Source: Colletes latitarsis
Lineage: Eukaryota; Arthropoda; Insecta; Hymenoptera; Colletidae
DNA: 64,000 bases
Reading direction: 5' to 3'
Assembly: GCF_051014445.1 (NCBI RefSeq)
Contig: NW_027488365.1
Coordinates: 7,750,001-7,814,000 of the forward strand
Shown here: positions 1 to 11,093 of the stretch, in pieces
Position numbering within the stretch: the stretch's first letter is position 1
How the letters are laid out: every line of letters begins with the position of its first letter
Position numbers and translations under genes: made by a program
The notes under the pieces: model-generated
Told to the model about the DNA's origin: nothing
Database searches by the model: none
The model's input: only the letters and a program-made list of their open reading frames with translations

Positions 1-176
1 GTTAGGTCTAGGTAAGGCCTGAGATTTTCACTGATCAGACTCATACATTCGCATTCTTCACATACTTGTTGAACGGATCCTGGGTTTTTTCTGGTTTGGA
101 TCACGTAGTAATGTGGTACCACACTGAAACATTCAATTAACCCTGGTCTTGATAAATATTTTAGAGGATAACGCAT
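1..176 (+). repeat. Reference monomer, subfamily A
   Basis: The first full monomer, used as phase reference. Diagnostic features in order: TTTTCACT instead of TTTGCCCT after the start block, CAGACTCAT, TTCGCATTCTTCAC, CTTGTTGAACGGATCCTGGG (a BamHI site), a T6 run, CTGGTTTGGATCACGTAGTA, the GGTACC palindrome, and usually GAAACATTCAATTAA followed by CTTGATAAATATT. Subfamily A is the commonest source of the open minus-strand frames. These begin at the complement of the CAT that ends the monomer and stop within the next copy. Confidence 0.9.
112..123. repeat. 12-bp perfect palindrome TGTGGTACCACA (one per monomer)
   Basis: TGTGGTACCACA reads the same on both strands and contains a KpnI site. It occupies monomer positions 112-123 and recurs intact in a large share of the copies. 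Variants mostly change only the central dinucleotide (GGGACC, GGTTCC, GGAACC, GGGTCC) and keep the TGTGG and CCACA arms. Subfamily F has lost the left arm, and subfamily E reads AAAGTGGTACC. It could be a dyad-symmetric protein-binding site, but nothing here proves binding. Confidence 0.85.
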
Positions 177-352
177 GTTAGGTCTGGGTTACGTCTAGGA
201 TTTGCCCTCATCAGGCTCATACTTTCGCATATTTCTCATACTTCATGGCTAGATCCTGGGCTGTTTCTGCATTGTATCACGTAGTAATGTGGTACCACGC
301 TGAAACAGTCAATTAACCTTGGTTTCGATCAATATTTTAGAGGATAACGCAA
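177..352 (+). repeat. Representative monomer, subfamily B
   Basis: Marked by TTTGCCCTCATCAGGCTCAT, TTCGCATATTTCTCATAC, CTTCATGGCTAGATCCTGGG, then CTGTTTCTG or CTATTTCTG and a GATTGTATCACG or GATTGGATCACG block, often with CCACGCTGAAACAG. It lacks the GAACGGATCC of subfamily A. It commonly alternates with subfamily C or E in the dimeric stretches. Confidence 0.88.
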
Positions 353-528
353 GTTAGGTCTGGGATAGGTCTAGGATTTGCCCTCATCAGGCTCTTACTA
401 TCGCATATTACTCATACTTCATGGCTAGATCCTGGGCTATTTCTGGATTGGATCACGTAATAAAGTGGTACCACACTGAAACATTCAATGAAACCTGTTC
501 TGGATAAATATTTTAGAGGATAACGCAT

Positions 529-704
529 CTTAGGTCTGGGTTAGGTCTAAGATTTGCCCTCATCAGGCTCACAGTTTCGCGTTTTTCACATACTTGTTAA
601 ACAGATCCTGGGTTTTTTCTGGTTTGGATCACGTAGTAATGTGGTAGCACACTAATACAGTTAATTAAACCTGGTTTCGATCAATATTTTAGAGGATCAC
701 GCAA
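529..704 (+). repeat. Representative monomer, subfamily C
   Basis: Marked by CTCATCAGGCTC, TTTCGCGTTTTTCACATAC, GAACAGATCCTGGG, a T-run and CTGGTTTGGATCACGTAGTA. Many copies elsewhere have CACGTAGTAGTGTGG. A second early example is 882-1057. It is the partner of subfamily B in the regular dimers at 14793-15848. Confidence 0.87.
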
Positions 705-881
705 GCTGGGTCTGGGATAGGTCTGGGATTAGCCCTCATCAGACTCATACTTTCGCACACTTCACATACTCGTTGACAAGACCCTGGGTTTTTTTCTGGC
801 TTGGATCACGTAGTAATGTGGTTCCACACTGAAACAGTCGATTAAACTTGGCTTCGATCAATATTTTAGAGGATAACGCAA
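705..881 (+). repeat. Representative monomer, subfamily D
   Basis: Marked by GGGATTAGCCCTCATCAGAC, TTCGCACACTTCACATACTC and GTTGACAAGA(T/C)CCTGGG with a 7-T run, which makes this copy 177 bp. A sister form, common after about 10.9 kb, has GTTAAGTCTGGGATTGG, GATTTGACCTCATC, GAACAGATCCTGGGT(T)ATTTTC and CACATAGTAATG or CACGTAGTGATG. Confidence 0.86.
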
Positions 882-883
882 GT

Positions 884-905
884 TAGGTCTGGGATAGGTC
901 TGGGA
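884..905 (+). repeat. Internal tandem 11-mer TAGGTCTGGGA x2 at monomer start
   Basis: Near the start of many monomers the 11-mer TAGGTCTGGGA occurs twice in a row without mismatch, as here. Other copies show diverged pairs such as TTAGGTCTAGG TTAGGCCTGGG. The monomer therefore carries a short direct duplication in its first 25 bp. Its TTAGG look recalls the arthropod telomere repeat, but the spacing and context do not support telomeric identity. Confidence 0.8.
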
Positions 906-2580
906 TTTGCCCTCATCAGGCTCATACTTTCGCGTTTTTCACATACTTGTTGAACCGATCCTGGGTTTTTTCTGGTTTGGTTCACGTAGTAATGTGGTAC
1001 CACGCTGAAACAGTCAATTAAACCTGGTTTCCATCAATATTTTAGAGGATAACGCATGATAGGTCTAGGTTAGGCCTGGGATTTTCACTCATCAGACTCA
1101 TACTTTCGCATTCTTCACATACTTGTCGAACTGATCCTGGGTTTTTTGTGGTTTGGAACACGTAGTAATGTGGTACCACACTGAAACATTCAATTAAACC
1201 TGGTCTTGATAAATATTTTAGAGGATAACGCATGTAAGGTCTAGGTTAGCCGTGGGATTTTCACTCATCAGACTCATACTTTCGCATATTTCTCATACTT
1301 CATGGCTAGATCCTGGGCTATTTCTGGATTGGATCACGTAGTAAAGTGGTACCACACTGAAACATTCAATGAAACCTGGTCTGGAAAAAAATTTTAGAGG
1401 ATAACGCATGTTAGGTCAAGGTTAGGTCTAAGATTTGCCCTCATCAGGCTCACAGTTTCGCGTTTTTCACATACTTGTTGAACAGATCCTGGGTTTTTTC
1501 TGGTTTGTATCACGCAGTACTGTGGTACCACACTGAAACAGTCCATTAAACCTGGTTTGGATCAATATTTTAGAGGATAACGCATGTTAGGTCTAGGTTA
1601 GGCCTCGGATTTTCACTCATCAGACTCATACTTTCGCATTCTTCACATACTTGTCGAACTGATCCTGGGTTTTTTGTGGTTTGGATCACGTAGTAATGTG
1701 GTACCACACTGAAACATTCAATTAAACCTGGTCTTGATAAATATTTTAGAGGATAACGCATGATAGGTTTGGGATAGGTCTGGGATTAGCCCTCATCAGA
1801 CTCATACTTTCGCACACTTCACATACTCGTTGACGAGATCCTGGGTTTTTTTCTAGTTTGGATCACGCAGTAATGTGGTACCACACTGAAACAGTCGATT
1901 AAACCTGGTTTCGATCAATATTTTTGAGGATAACGCATGTTAGGTCTGGGATAAGTCTGGGATTAGCCCTCATCAGACTCATACTTTCGCTTTCTTCACA
2001 TACTTGTTGAACGGATCCTGGGCTTTTTATGGATTGCATCACGTAGTAATGTAGTACCACACTGAAACAGTCAATGAAAACTGGTTTCCATCAATATTTT
2101 AGAGGACAACGCAAGTTAGGTCTAGGTAAGGCCTGAGATTTTCACTGATCAGACTCATACATTCGCATTCTTAACATACTGGTTGAACGGATCCTGGGTT
2201 TTTTCTGGTTTGGATCACGTAGTAATGTGGTACCACACTGAAACATTCAATTAAACCTGGTCTTGATAAATATTTTAGAGGATAACGCATGTTAGGTCTG
2301 GGTTACGTCTAGGATTTGCCCTCATCAGGCTCATACTTTCGCATATTTCTCATACTTCATGGCTAGATCCTGGGCTGTTTCTGCATTGTATCACGTAGTA
2401 ATGTGGTACCACACTAAAACAGTAAATTAAACCTGGTTTCGATCAATATTTTAGAGGATCACGCAAGCTAGGTCTGGGATAGGTCTGGGATTAGCCCTCA
2501 TCAGACTCATACTTTCGCACACTTCACATACTCGTTGACAAGATCCTGGGGTTTTTTCTGGCTTGGATCACGTAGTAATG

Positions 2581-3480
2581 TGGTTCCACACTGAAACAGT
2601 CGATTAAACTTGGCTTCGATCAATATTTTAGAGGATAACGCAAGTTAGGTCTGGGATAGGTCTGGGATTTGCCCTCGTCAGGCTCATACTTTCGCGTTTT
2701 TCACATACTTGTTGAACGGATCCTGGGTTTTTCCTGGTTTGGGTCACGTAGTAATGTGGTACCACGCTGAAACTGTCAATTAAACCTGGTTTCGATCAAT
2801 ATTTTAGAGGATAACGCAAGTTAGGTCTGGCATAGGTCTGGGATTCGCCCTCATCAGGCTCATACTTTCGCACACTTCACATACTCGTTGACAAGATCCT
2901 GGGTTTTTTTCTGGCTTGGATCACGTAGTAATGTGGTTCCACACCGAAGCAGTCGATTAAACTTGGCTTCGATCAATATTTTAGAGGATAACGCAAGTTA
3001 GGTCTGGGATAGGTCTGGGATTTGCCCTCATCAGGCTCATACTTTCGCAGTTTTAACATACATGTTGACCTGATCGAGGGTTTTTTCTGCTTTGGATCAC
3101 GTAGTAAAGTGGTACCACACTGAAACAGTCCATCAAACCTGGTTTGGATCAATATTTTAGAGGATAACGCATGTTAGGTCTAGGTTAGGTCTGGGATTTT
3201 CGCTCATGAGACTCATACATTCGCATTCTTCACATACTTGTTGAACGGATCCTGGGTTTTTTCTGGTTTGGTTCATGTAGTAATGTGGTACCACACTGAA
3301 ACATTCAATTAAACCTGGTCTTGATAAATATTTTAGAGGATAACGCATGTTAGGTCGGGGTTACGTCTAGGATTTGCCCTCATCAGGCTCATACTTTCGC
3401 ATATTTCTCATACTTCATGGCTAGATCCTGGGCTGTTTCTGCATTGTATCACGTAGTAATGTGGTACCACGCTGAAACAG
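2581..3480 (+). repeat. Satellite monomers between duplicated blocks
   Basis: About five monomers of subfamilies C, D, E, A and B with no long near-identical partner that I could find in the window. There is no gene and no foreign sequence. The D-type monomers at about 2470-2640 and 2820-2996 alternate with C-type copies, which suggests a local dimer (D-C, D-E). Confidence 0.75.
2997..3172 (+). repeat. Representative monomer, subfamily E
   Basis: Marked by TTTCGCAGTTTTAACATAC, ATGTTGACCTGATCGAGGG, TTTTTTCTGCTTTGGATCAC and GTAGTAAAGTGGTACC. Many other copies also read CATCAGGGTCATAC and TTAGGCCTGGGATTTGCC. A derived form near 29.4 and 31.2 kb carries a two-base insertion (GTTAGGTACTAGGTTAGG) and GTGGTGCCGCAACTAAAAC, and both changes travel together through the later duplications. 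Confidence 0.87.
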
Positions 3481-4216
3481 TCAATTAAACCTGGTCTTCA
3501 TAAATATTTTAGAGGATAACGCATGTTAGGTCTGTGTTAGGTCTAGGATTTGCCCTCATCAGGCTCATACTTTCGCATATTTCTCATACTTCATGGCTAG
3601 ATCCTGGGCTATTTCTGGATTGGATCACGTAGTAAAGTGGTACCACACTGAAACATTCAATGAAACCTGGTCTGGATAAATATTTTAGAGGACAACGCAT
3701 CTTAGGTCTGGGTTAGGTCTAAGATTTGCCCTCATCAGGCTCACAGTTTCGCGTTTTTCACATACTTGTTGAACAGATCCTGGTTTTTTTCTGGTTTGGA
3801 TCACGAAGTAGTGTGGTACCACACTGAAACAGTCCATTAAACCTGGTTTCGCTCAAATTTTTAGAGGATAACGCATGTTAGGTCTAGATTAGGTCTGGGA
3901 TTTGCTCTCATCAGGCTCATTCTTTCGCATATTTCTCATACTTGATGGCTATATCCTGGGCTTTTTCTGGATTGCATCACGTAGTAACGTATTACCACAC
4001 TGAAACAGTCAATGAAACCTGGTTTCCATCAATATTTTAGAGGACAACGCAAGTTAGGTCTAGGTAAGGCCTGAGATTTTCACTGATCAGACTCATACTT
4101 TCGCCTTCTTCACATACTTGTTGAACGGATCCTGGGTTTTTTCTGGTTTGGAACACGTAGTAATGTGGTACCACACTGAAACATTCAATTAAACCTGGTC
4201 TTGATAAATATTTTAG
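3481..4216 (+). repeat. Four-monomer tract repeated at 8231
   Basis: Matches 8231-8967 with an offset of about 4750 bp. Shared marks are GGTCTTCATAAATATT, the CACGAAGTAGTG of a C-type monomer, GCTCAAATTTTTAGAGG, and TTGATGGCTATATCCTGGG. The second tract has a one-base insertion (CGCAATGTTAGG) near 8624. It abuts a copy of the window's first monomer in both places. Confidence 0.85.
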
Positions 4217-4753
4217 AGAATAACGCATGTTAGGTCTGGGTTAGGTCTAGGATTTGCCCTCATCAGGATCATACTTTCGCATATTTCTCATACTTCATGG
4301 CTAGATCCTGGGCTATTTCTGGATTGGATCACGTAGTAAAGTGGTACCACACTGAAACATTCAATGCAACCTGGTCTGGATAAAAATTTTAGAGGATAAC
4401 GCATGTTAGGTCAAGGTTAGGTCTAAGATTTGCCCTCATCAGGCTCACAGTTTCGCGCTTTCACATACTTGTCGAACAGATCCTGGGTTTTTTGTGGTTT
4501 GGATCACGTAGTAATGTGGTACCACACTGAAACATTCAATTAAACCTGGTCTTGATAAATATTTTAGAGGATAACGCATGTTAGGTCTGGGATAGGTCTG
4601 GGATTAGCCCTTATCAGACTCATACTTTCGCTTTCTTCATACTTGTTGAACGGATCCTAGGCTTTTTCTGGATTGCATCACGTAGTAATGTAGTACCACA
4701 CTGAAACAGTCAATGAAACCTGGTTTCCATCAATATTTTAGAGGACAACGCAA
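4053..4753 (+). repeat. 4-monomer higher-order repeat (701 bp), copy 1
   Basis: Four monomers (A, B, C, then a D-like type with CTTTCTTCATACTTG) repeated directly at 4754-5454 with a 701 bp period. The unit is three bases short of 4 x 176 because of small deletions, including the missing CAC in TTCTTCATACTT. The marks AGAGAATAACGCATG, CATCAGGATCATAC and TCGCGCTTTCACATAC are identical in both copies. Confidence 0.92.
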
Positions 4754-5454
4754 GTTAGGTCTAGGTAAGGCCTGAGATTTTCACTGATCAGACTCATACA
4801 TTCGCATTCTTCACATACTTGTTGAACGGATCCTGGGTTTTTTCTGGTTTGGATCACGTAGTAATGTGGTACCACACTGAAACATTCAATTAACCCTGGT
4901 CTTGATAAATATTTTAGAGAATAACGCATGTTAGGTCTGGGTTAGGTCTAGGATTTGCCCTCATCAGGATCATACTTTCGCATATTTCTCATACTTCATG
5001 GCTAGATCCTGGGCTATTTCTGGATTGGATCACGTAGTAAAGTGGTACCACACTGAAACATTCAATGCAACCTGGTCTGGATAAAAATTTTAGAGGATAA
5101 CGCATGTTAGGTCAAGGTTAGGTCTAAGATTTGCCCTCATCAGGCTCACAGTTTCGCGCTTTCACATACTTGTCGAACAGATCCTGGGTTTTTTGTGGTT
5201 TGGATCACGTAGTAATGTGGTACCACACTGAAACATTCAATTAAACCTGGTCTTGATAAATATTTTAGAGGATAACGCATGTTAGGTCTGGGATAGGTCT
5301 GGGATTAGCCCTTATCAGACTCATACTTTCGCTTTCTTCATACTTGTTGAACGGATCCTAGGCTTTTTCTGGATTGCATCACGTAGTAATGTAGTACCAC
5401 ACTGAAACAGTCAATGAAACCTGGTTTCCATCAATATTTTAGAGGACAACGCAA
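4754..5454 (+). repeat. 4-monomer higher-order repeat (701 bp), copy 2
   Basis: Near-identical to 4053-4753; one difference is ATACATTCGCATTC here against ATACTTTCGCCTTC in copy 1. The A-type monomer that begins at 5455 continues the pattern for one more unit, after which the sequence switches to the 31-monomer block. The 701 bp duplication and the 31-monomer block therefore share this A monomer as their exchange point. Confidence 0.92.
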
Positions 5455-8034
5455 GTTAGGTCTAGGTAAGGCCTGAGATTTTCACTGATCAGACTCATAC
5501 ATTCGCATTCTTCACATACTTGTTGAACGGATCCTGGGTTTTTTCTGGTTTGGATCACGTAGTAATGTGGTACCACACTGAAACATTCAATTAACCCTGG
5601 TCTTGATAAATATTTTAGAGGATAACGCATGTTAGGTCTGGGTTACGTCTAGGATTTGCCCTCATCAGGCTCATACTTTCGCATATTTCTCATACTTCAT
5701 GGCTAGATCCTGGGCTGTTTCTGCATTGTATCACGTAGTAATGTGGTACCACGCTGAAACAGTCAATTAACCTTGGTTTCGATCAATATTTTAGAGGATA
5801 ACGCAAGTTAGGTCTGGGATAGGTCTAGGATTTGCCCTCATCAGGCTCTTACTATCGCATATTACTCATACTTCATGGCTAGATCCTGGGCTATTTCTGG
5901 ATTGGATCACGTAATAAAGTGGTACCACACTGAAACATTCAATGAAACCTGTTCTGGATAAATATTTTAGAGGATAACGCATCTTAGGTCTGGGTTAGGT
6001 CTAAGATTTGCCCTCATCAGGCTCACAGTTTCGCGTTTTTCACATACTTGTTAAACAGATCCTGGGTTTTTTCTGGTTTGGATCACGTAGTAATGTGGTA
6101 GCACACTAATACAGTTAATTAAACCTGGTTTCGATCAATATTTTAGAGGATCACGCAAGCTGGGTCTGGGATAGGTCTGGGATTAGCCCTCATCAGACTC
6201 ATACTTTCGCACACTTCACATACTCGTTGACAAGACCCTGGGTTTTTTTCTGGCTTGGATCACGTAGTAATGTGGTTCCACACTGAAACAGTCGATTAAA
6301 CTTGGCTTCGATCAATATTTTAGAGGATAACGCAAGTTAGGTCTGGGATAGGTCTGGGATTTGCCCTCATCAGGCTCATACTTTCGCGTTTTTCACATAC
6401 TTGTTGAACGGATCCTGGGTTTTTTCTGGTTTGGTTCACGTAGTAATGTGGTACCACGCTGAAACAGTCAATTAAACCTGGTTTCCATCAATATTTTAGA
6501 GGATAACGCATGTTAGGTCTAGGTTAGGCCTGGGATTTTCACTCATCAGACTCATACTTTCGCATTCTTCACATACTTGTCGAACTGATCCTGGGTTTTT
6601 TGTGGTTTGGAACACGTAGTAATGTGGTACCACACTGAAACATTCAATTAAACCTGGTCTTGATAAATATTTTAGAGGATAACGCATGTAAGGTCTAGGT
6701 TAGCCGTGGGATTTTCACTCATCAGACTCATACTTTCGCATATTTCTCATACTTCATGGCTAGATCCTGGGCTATTTCTGGATTGGATCACGTAGTAAAG
6801 TGGTACCACACTGAAACATTCAATGAAACCTGGTCTGGAAAAAAATTTTAGAGGATAACGCATGTTAGGTCAAGGTTAGGTCTAAGATTTGCCCTCATCA
6901 GGCTCACAGTTTCGCGTTTTTCACATACTTGTTGAACAGATCCTGGGTTTTTTCTGGTTTGTATCACGCAGTACTGTGGTACCACACTGAAACAGTCCAT
7001 TAAACCTGGTTTGGATCAATATTTTAGAGGATAACGCATGTTAGGTCTAGGTTAGGCCTGGGATTTTCACTCATCAGACTCATACTTTCGCATTCTTCAC
7101 ATACTTGTCGAACTGATCCTGGGTTTTTTGTGGTTTGGATCACGTAGTAATGTGGTACCACACTGAAACATTCAATTAAACCTGGTCTTGATAAATATTT
7201 TAGAGGATAACGCATGATAGGTTTGGGATAGGTCTGGGATTAGCCCTCATCAGACTCATACTTTCGCACACTTCACATACTCGTTGACGAGATCCTGGGT
7301 TTTTTTCTAGTTTGGATCACGCAGTAATGTGGTACCACACTGAAACAGTCGATTAAACCTGGTTTCGATCAATATTTTTGAGGATAACGCATGTTAGGTC
7401 TGGGATAAGTCTGGGATTAGCCCTCATCAGACTCATACTTTCGCTTTCTTCACATACTTGTTGAACGGATCCTGGGCTTTTTATGGATTGCATCACGTAG
7501 TAATGTAGTACCACACTGAAACAGTCAATGAAAACTGGTTTCCATCAATATTTTAGAGGACAACGCAAGTTAGGTCTAGGTAAGGCCTGAGATTTTCACT
7601 GATCAGACTCATACATTCGCATTCTTAACATACTGGTTGAACGGATCCTGGGTTTTTTCTGGTTTGGATCACGTAGTAATGTGGTACCACACTGAAACAT
7701 TCAATTAAACCTGGTCTTGATAAATATTTTAGAGGATAACGCATGTTAGGTCTGGGTTACGTCTAGGATTTGCCCTCATCAGGCTCATACTTTCGCATAT
7801 TTCTCATACTTCATGGCTAGATCCTGGGCTGTTTCTGCATTGTATCACGTAGTAATGTGGTACCACACTAAAACAGTAAATTAAACCTGGTTTCGATCAA
7901 TATTTTAGAGGATCACGCAAGCTAGGTCTGGGATAGGTCTGGGATTAGCCCTCATCAGACTCATACTTTCGCACACTTCACATACTCGTTGACAAGATCC
8001 TGGGTTTTTTTCTGGCTTGGATCACGTAGTAATG
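5455..8034 (+). repeat. 31-monomer duplication, copy 2
   Basis: Repeats 1-2580 at an offset of 5454 bp with scattered single-base differences, for example the start of the monomer near 1058 (GATAGG there, GTTAGG here) and TTAGGCCTCGG near 1590 against TTAGGCCTGGG here. At its right edge a D-type monomer passes into an A-type 3' half within the palindrome region (GTGGGTCCACAC), a probable exchange junction. Confidence 0.9.
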
Positions 8035-8230
8035 TGGGTCCACACTGAAACAATCAATTAAACCTGGTCTTGATAAATATTTTAGAGGATAACGCATGTT
8101 AGGTCGGGGATAGGTCTGGGATTTGCCCTCATCAGACTCATACTTTCGCACACTTCACATACTCGTTGAACAGATCCTGCGTTATTTTCTGGTTTGGATC
8201 ACATAGTAATGTGGTACCACACTGAAACAT

Positions 8231-8967
8231 TCAATTAAACCTGGTCTTCATAAATATTTTAGAGGATAACGCATGTTACGTCTGAGTTAGGTCTAGGATT
8301 TGCCCTCATCAGGCTCAAACTTTCGCATATTTCTCATACTTCATGGCTAGATCCTGGGCTATTTCTGGATTGGATCACGTAGTAAAGTGGTACCACACTG
8401 AAACATTCAATGACACCTGGTCTGGATAAATATTTTAGAGGACAACGCATCTTAGGTCTGGGTTAGGTCTAAGATTTGCCCTCATCAGGCTCACAGTTTC
8501 GCGTTTTTCACATACTTGTTGAACAGATCCTGGTTTTTTTCTGGTTTGGATCACGAAGTAGTGTGGTACCACACTGAAACAGTCCATTAAACCTGGTTTC
8601 GCTCAAATTTTTAGAGGATAACGCAATGTTAGGTCTAGATTAGGTCTGGGATTTGCTCCCATCAGGCTCATTCTTTCGCATATTTCTCATACTTGATGGC
8701 TATATCCTGGGCTTTTTCTGGATTGCATCACGTAGTAACGTAGTACCACACTGAAACAGTCAATGAAACCTGGTTTCCATCAATATTTTAGAGGACAACG
8801 CAAGTTAGATCTAGGTAAGGCCTGAGATTTTCACTGATCAGACTCATACATTCGCATTCTTCACATACTTGTAGAACGGATCCTGGGTTTTTTCTGGTTT
8901 GGATCACGTAGTAATGTGGTACCACACTGAAACATTCAATTAAACCTGGTCTTGATAAATATTTTAG
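8231..8967 (+). repeat. Second copy of the 3481-4216 tract
   Basis: Carries the same CTTCATAAATATT, CACGAAGTAGTG, GCTCAAATTTTTAGAGG and GGCTATATCCTGGG marks as 3481-4216. It differs by a few substitutions and by an extra A in CGCAATGTTAGG near 8624. The short stretch 8035-8230 before it is ordinary satellite with a GTTATTTTCTGG D-type monomer. Confidence 0.84.
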
Positions 8968-9832
8968 AGGATAACGCATGTTAGGTCTGGGTTACGTCTA
9001 GGATTTGCCCTCATCAGGCTCATACTTTCGCATATTTCTCATACTTCATGGCTAGATCCTGGGCTGTTTCTGCATTGTTTCACGTAGTAATGTGGTACCA
9101 CGCTGAAACAGTCAATTAAACCTGGTTTCGATCAATATTTTAGAGGATAACGCAAGTTAGGTCTGGGATAGGTCTAGGATTTGCCCTCATCAGGCTCTTA
9201 CTATCGCATATTACTCATACTTCATGGCTAGATCCTGGGCTATTTCTGGATTGGATCACGTAGTAGAGTGGTACCACACTGAAACATTCAATGAAACCTG
9301 TTCTGGATAAATATTTTAGAGGATAACGCATCTTAGGTCTGGGTTAGGTCTAAGATTTGCCCTCATCAGGCTCACAGTTTCGCGTTTTTCACATACTTGT
9401 TAAACAGATCCTAGGTTTTTTCTGGTTTGGATCACGTAGTAATGTGGTAGCACACTAAAACAGTCAATTAAACCTGGTTTCGATCAATATTTTAGAGGAT
9501 CACGCAAGCTGGGTCTGGGATAGGTCTGGGATTAGCCCTCATCAGACTCATACTTTCGCACACTTCACATACTCGTTGACAAGACCCTGGGTTTTTTTCT
9601 GGCTTGGATCACGTAGTAATGTGGTTCCACTCTGAAACAGTCGATTAAACTTGGCTTCGATCAATATTTTAGAGGATAACGCAAGTTAGGTCTGGGATAG
9701 GTCTGGGATTTGCCCTCATCAGGCTCATACTTTCGCGTTTTTCACATACTTGTTGAACGGATCCTGGGTTTTTTCTGGTTTGGTTCACGTAGTAATGTGG
9801 TACCACGCTGAAACAGTCAATTAAACCTGGTT
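8804..9832 (+). repeat. Third, partial copy of the block at 1 and 5455
   Basis: About six monomers that match 1-1030 and 5455-6484. They include CTCTTACTATCGCATATTAC, the GTTAAACAGATCC C-type monomer, and GTTGACAAGACCCTGGG. It is more diverged than the first two copies, for example CACGTAGTAGAGTGG for CACGTAATAAAGTGG and CTCTGAAACAG for CACTGAAACAG. It ends where TTTCGATCAAT replaces TTTCCATCAAT. Confidence 0.87.
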
Positions 9833-9860
9833 TCGATCAATATTTTAGAGGATAACGCAA

Positions 9861-11093
9861 GTTAGGTCTGGGATAGGTCTAGGATTTGCCCTCATCAGGC
9901 TCTTACTATCGCATATTACTCATACTTCATGGCTAGATCCTGGGCTATTTATGGTTTGGATCACGTAGTAGTGTGGTACCACACTGAAACAGTCCATTAA
10001 ACCTGGTTTCGCTCAATATTTTAGAGGATAACGCATGTTAGGTCTAGGTCAGTCCTGGGATTTTCACTCATCAGGCTCACATTTTCGCGTTTTTCACATA
10101 CTTGTTGAACGGATCCTGGGTTTTTTCTGGTTTGGATCACGTAGTAATGTGGTACCACACTAAAACAGTCAATTAAACCTGGTTTCGATCAATATTTTAG
10201 AGGATAACGCAAGTTAGGTCTGGGATAGGTCTAGGATTTGCCCTCATCAGGCTCTTACTATCGCATATTACTCATACTTCATGGCTAGATCCTGGGCTAT
10301 TTCTGGTTTGGATCACGTAGTAGTGTGGTACCACACTGAAACAGTCCATTAAACCTGGTTTCGCTCAATATTTTAGAGGATAACGCATGTTAGGTCTAGG
10401 TTAGCCCTGGGATTTTCACCCATCAGACTCATACTTTCGCATTCTTCTTATACTTGTTGAACTGATCCTGGGTTTTTTCTGGTTTGGATCCCGTAGTAGT
10501 GTGGTACCACAATAAAACAGTCGATTAAACCTGGTTTCGATCAATATTTTAGAGGATAACGCAAGTTAAGTCTGGGATTGGTCTGGGATTTGACCTCATC
10601 AGACTCATACTTTCGCATTCCTCACTTACTTGTTGAACGGATCCTGGGTTTTTTCTGGTTTGTATCACGTAGTAATGTGGTACCACACTGAAACAGTCCA
10701 TTAAACCTGGTTTGGATCAATATTTTAGAGGATAACGCATGTTAGGTCTAGGTTAGCCCTGAGATTTTCACTCATCAGACTCATACTTTCGCATTCTTCT
10801 TATACTTGTTGAACTGATCCTGGGTTTTTTCTGGTTTGGATCACGTAGTAATGTGGTACCACACTGAAACAGTCGATTAAACCTGGTTTCGATCAATATT
10901 TTAGAGGATAACGCAAGTTAAGTCTGGGATTGGTCTGGGATTTGACCTCATCAGACTCATACTTTCGCACACTTCACATACTCGTTGAACAGATCCTGGG
11001 TTATTTTCTGGTTTGGATCACATAGTAATGTGGTACCACACTGAAACAGTCGATTAAACCTGGTTTCGATCAATATTTTTGAGGATAACCCAT
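9861..11093 (+). repeat. Dimeric (352 bp) repeats, two overlapping registers
   Basis: Units start at 9861 and 10213 (B type with CTCTTACTATCGC) and again at 10389 and 10741 (A type with TTCTTCTTATACTTG). GTTAAGTCTGGGATTGG begins at 10565 and 10917. All three spacings are 352 bp. The copies show substitutions, so these dimers are older than the 701 bp duplication or have been partly overwritten. Confidence 0.8.

Larger units (their letters stand above)
1..2580 (+). repeat. 31-monomer duplication, copy 1 (left end cut by the window)
   Basis: This tract repeats at 5455-8034 with a constant offset of 5454 bp (31 monomers minus 2 bp). Shared rare marks include CTCTTACTATCGCATATTAC in the third monomer, AAAAAAATTTTAGAGG near 1385 and 6839, and AACATACTGGTTGAACGG near 2172. 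Similarity breaks in the GTGGTTCCACAC / GTGGGTCCACAC region at about 2580 and 8034. The first monomers occur a third time from 8804. Confidence 0.9.

Noticed and set aside
1..25. TTAGG-like words suggesting a telomere
   Set aside because: They occur once or twice per 176 bp within a complex monomer, not as uninterrupted TTAGG or TTAGGG runs.
75..105. Rho-independent-like terminator from the T6 run after CCTGGG
   Set aside because: There is no stable hairpin directly before the T-run and no gene to terminate. The run is part of the monomer.
101..111. ATCACGTAG resembling the yeast CDEI element or an E-box
   Set aside because: Most copies have CACGTAG, not CACGTG, and the other yeast centromere elements are missing. 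A single CACGTGG near 16656 is a point variant.
1042..1233. Recurrent 63-codon minus-strand frame starting at the monomer-end CAT complement, with well-kept sequence between copies
   Set aside because: The conservation is explained by homogenisation of the satellite DNA. Changes hit all codon positions and many copies carry stops, so it is not a selected peptide family.
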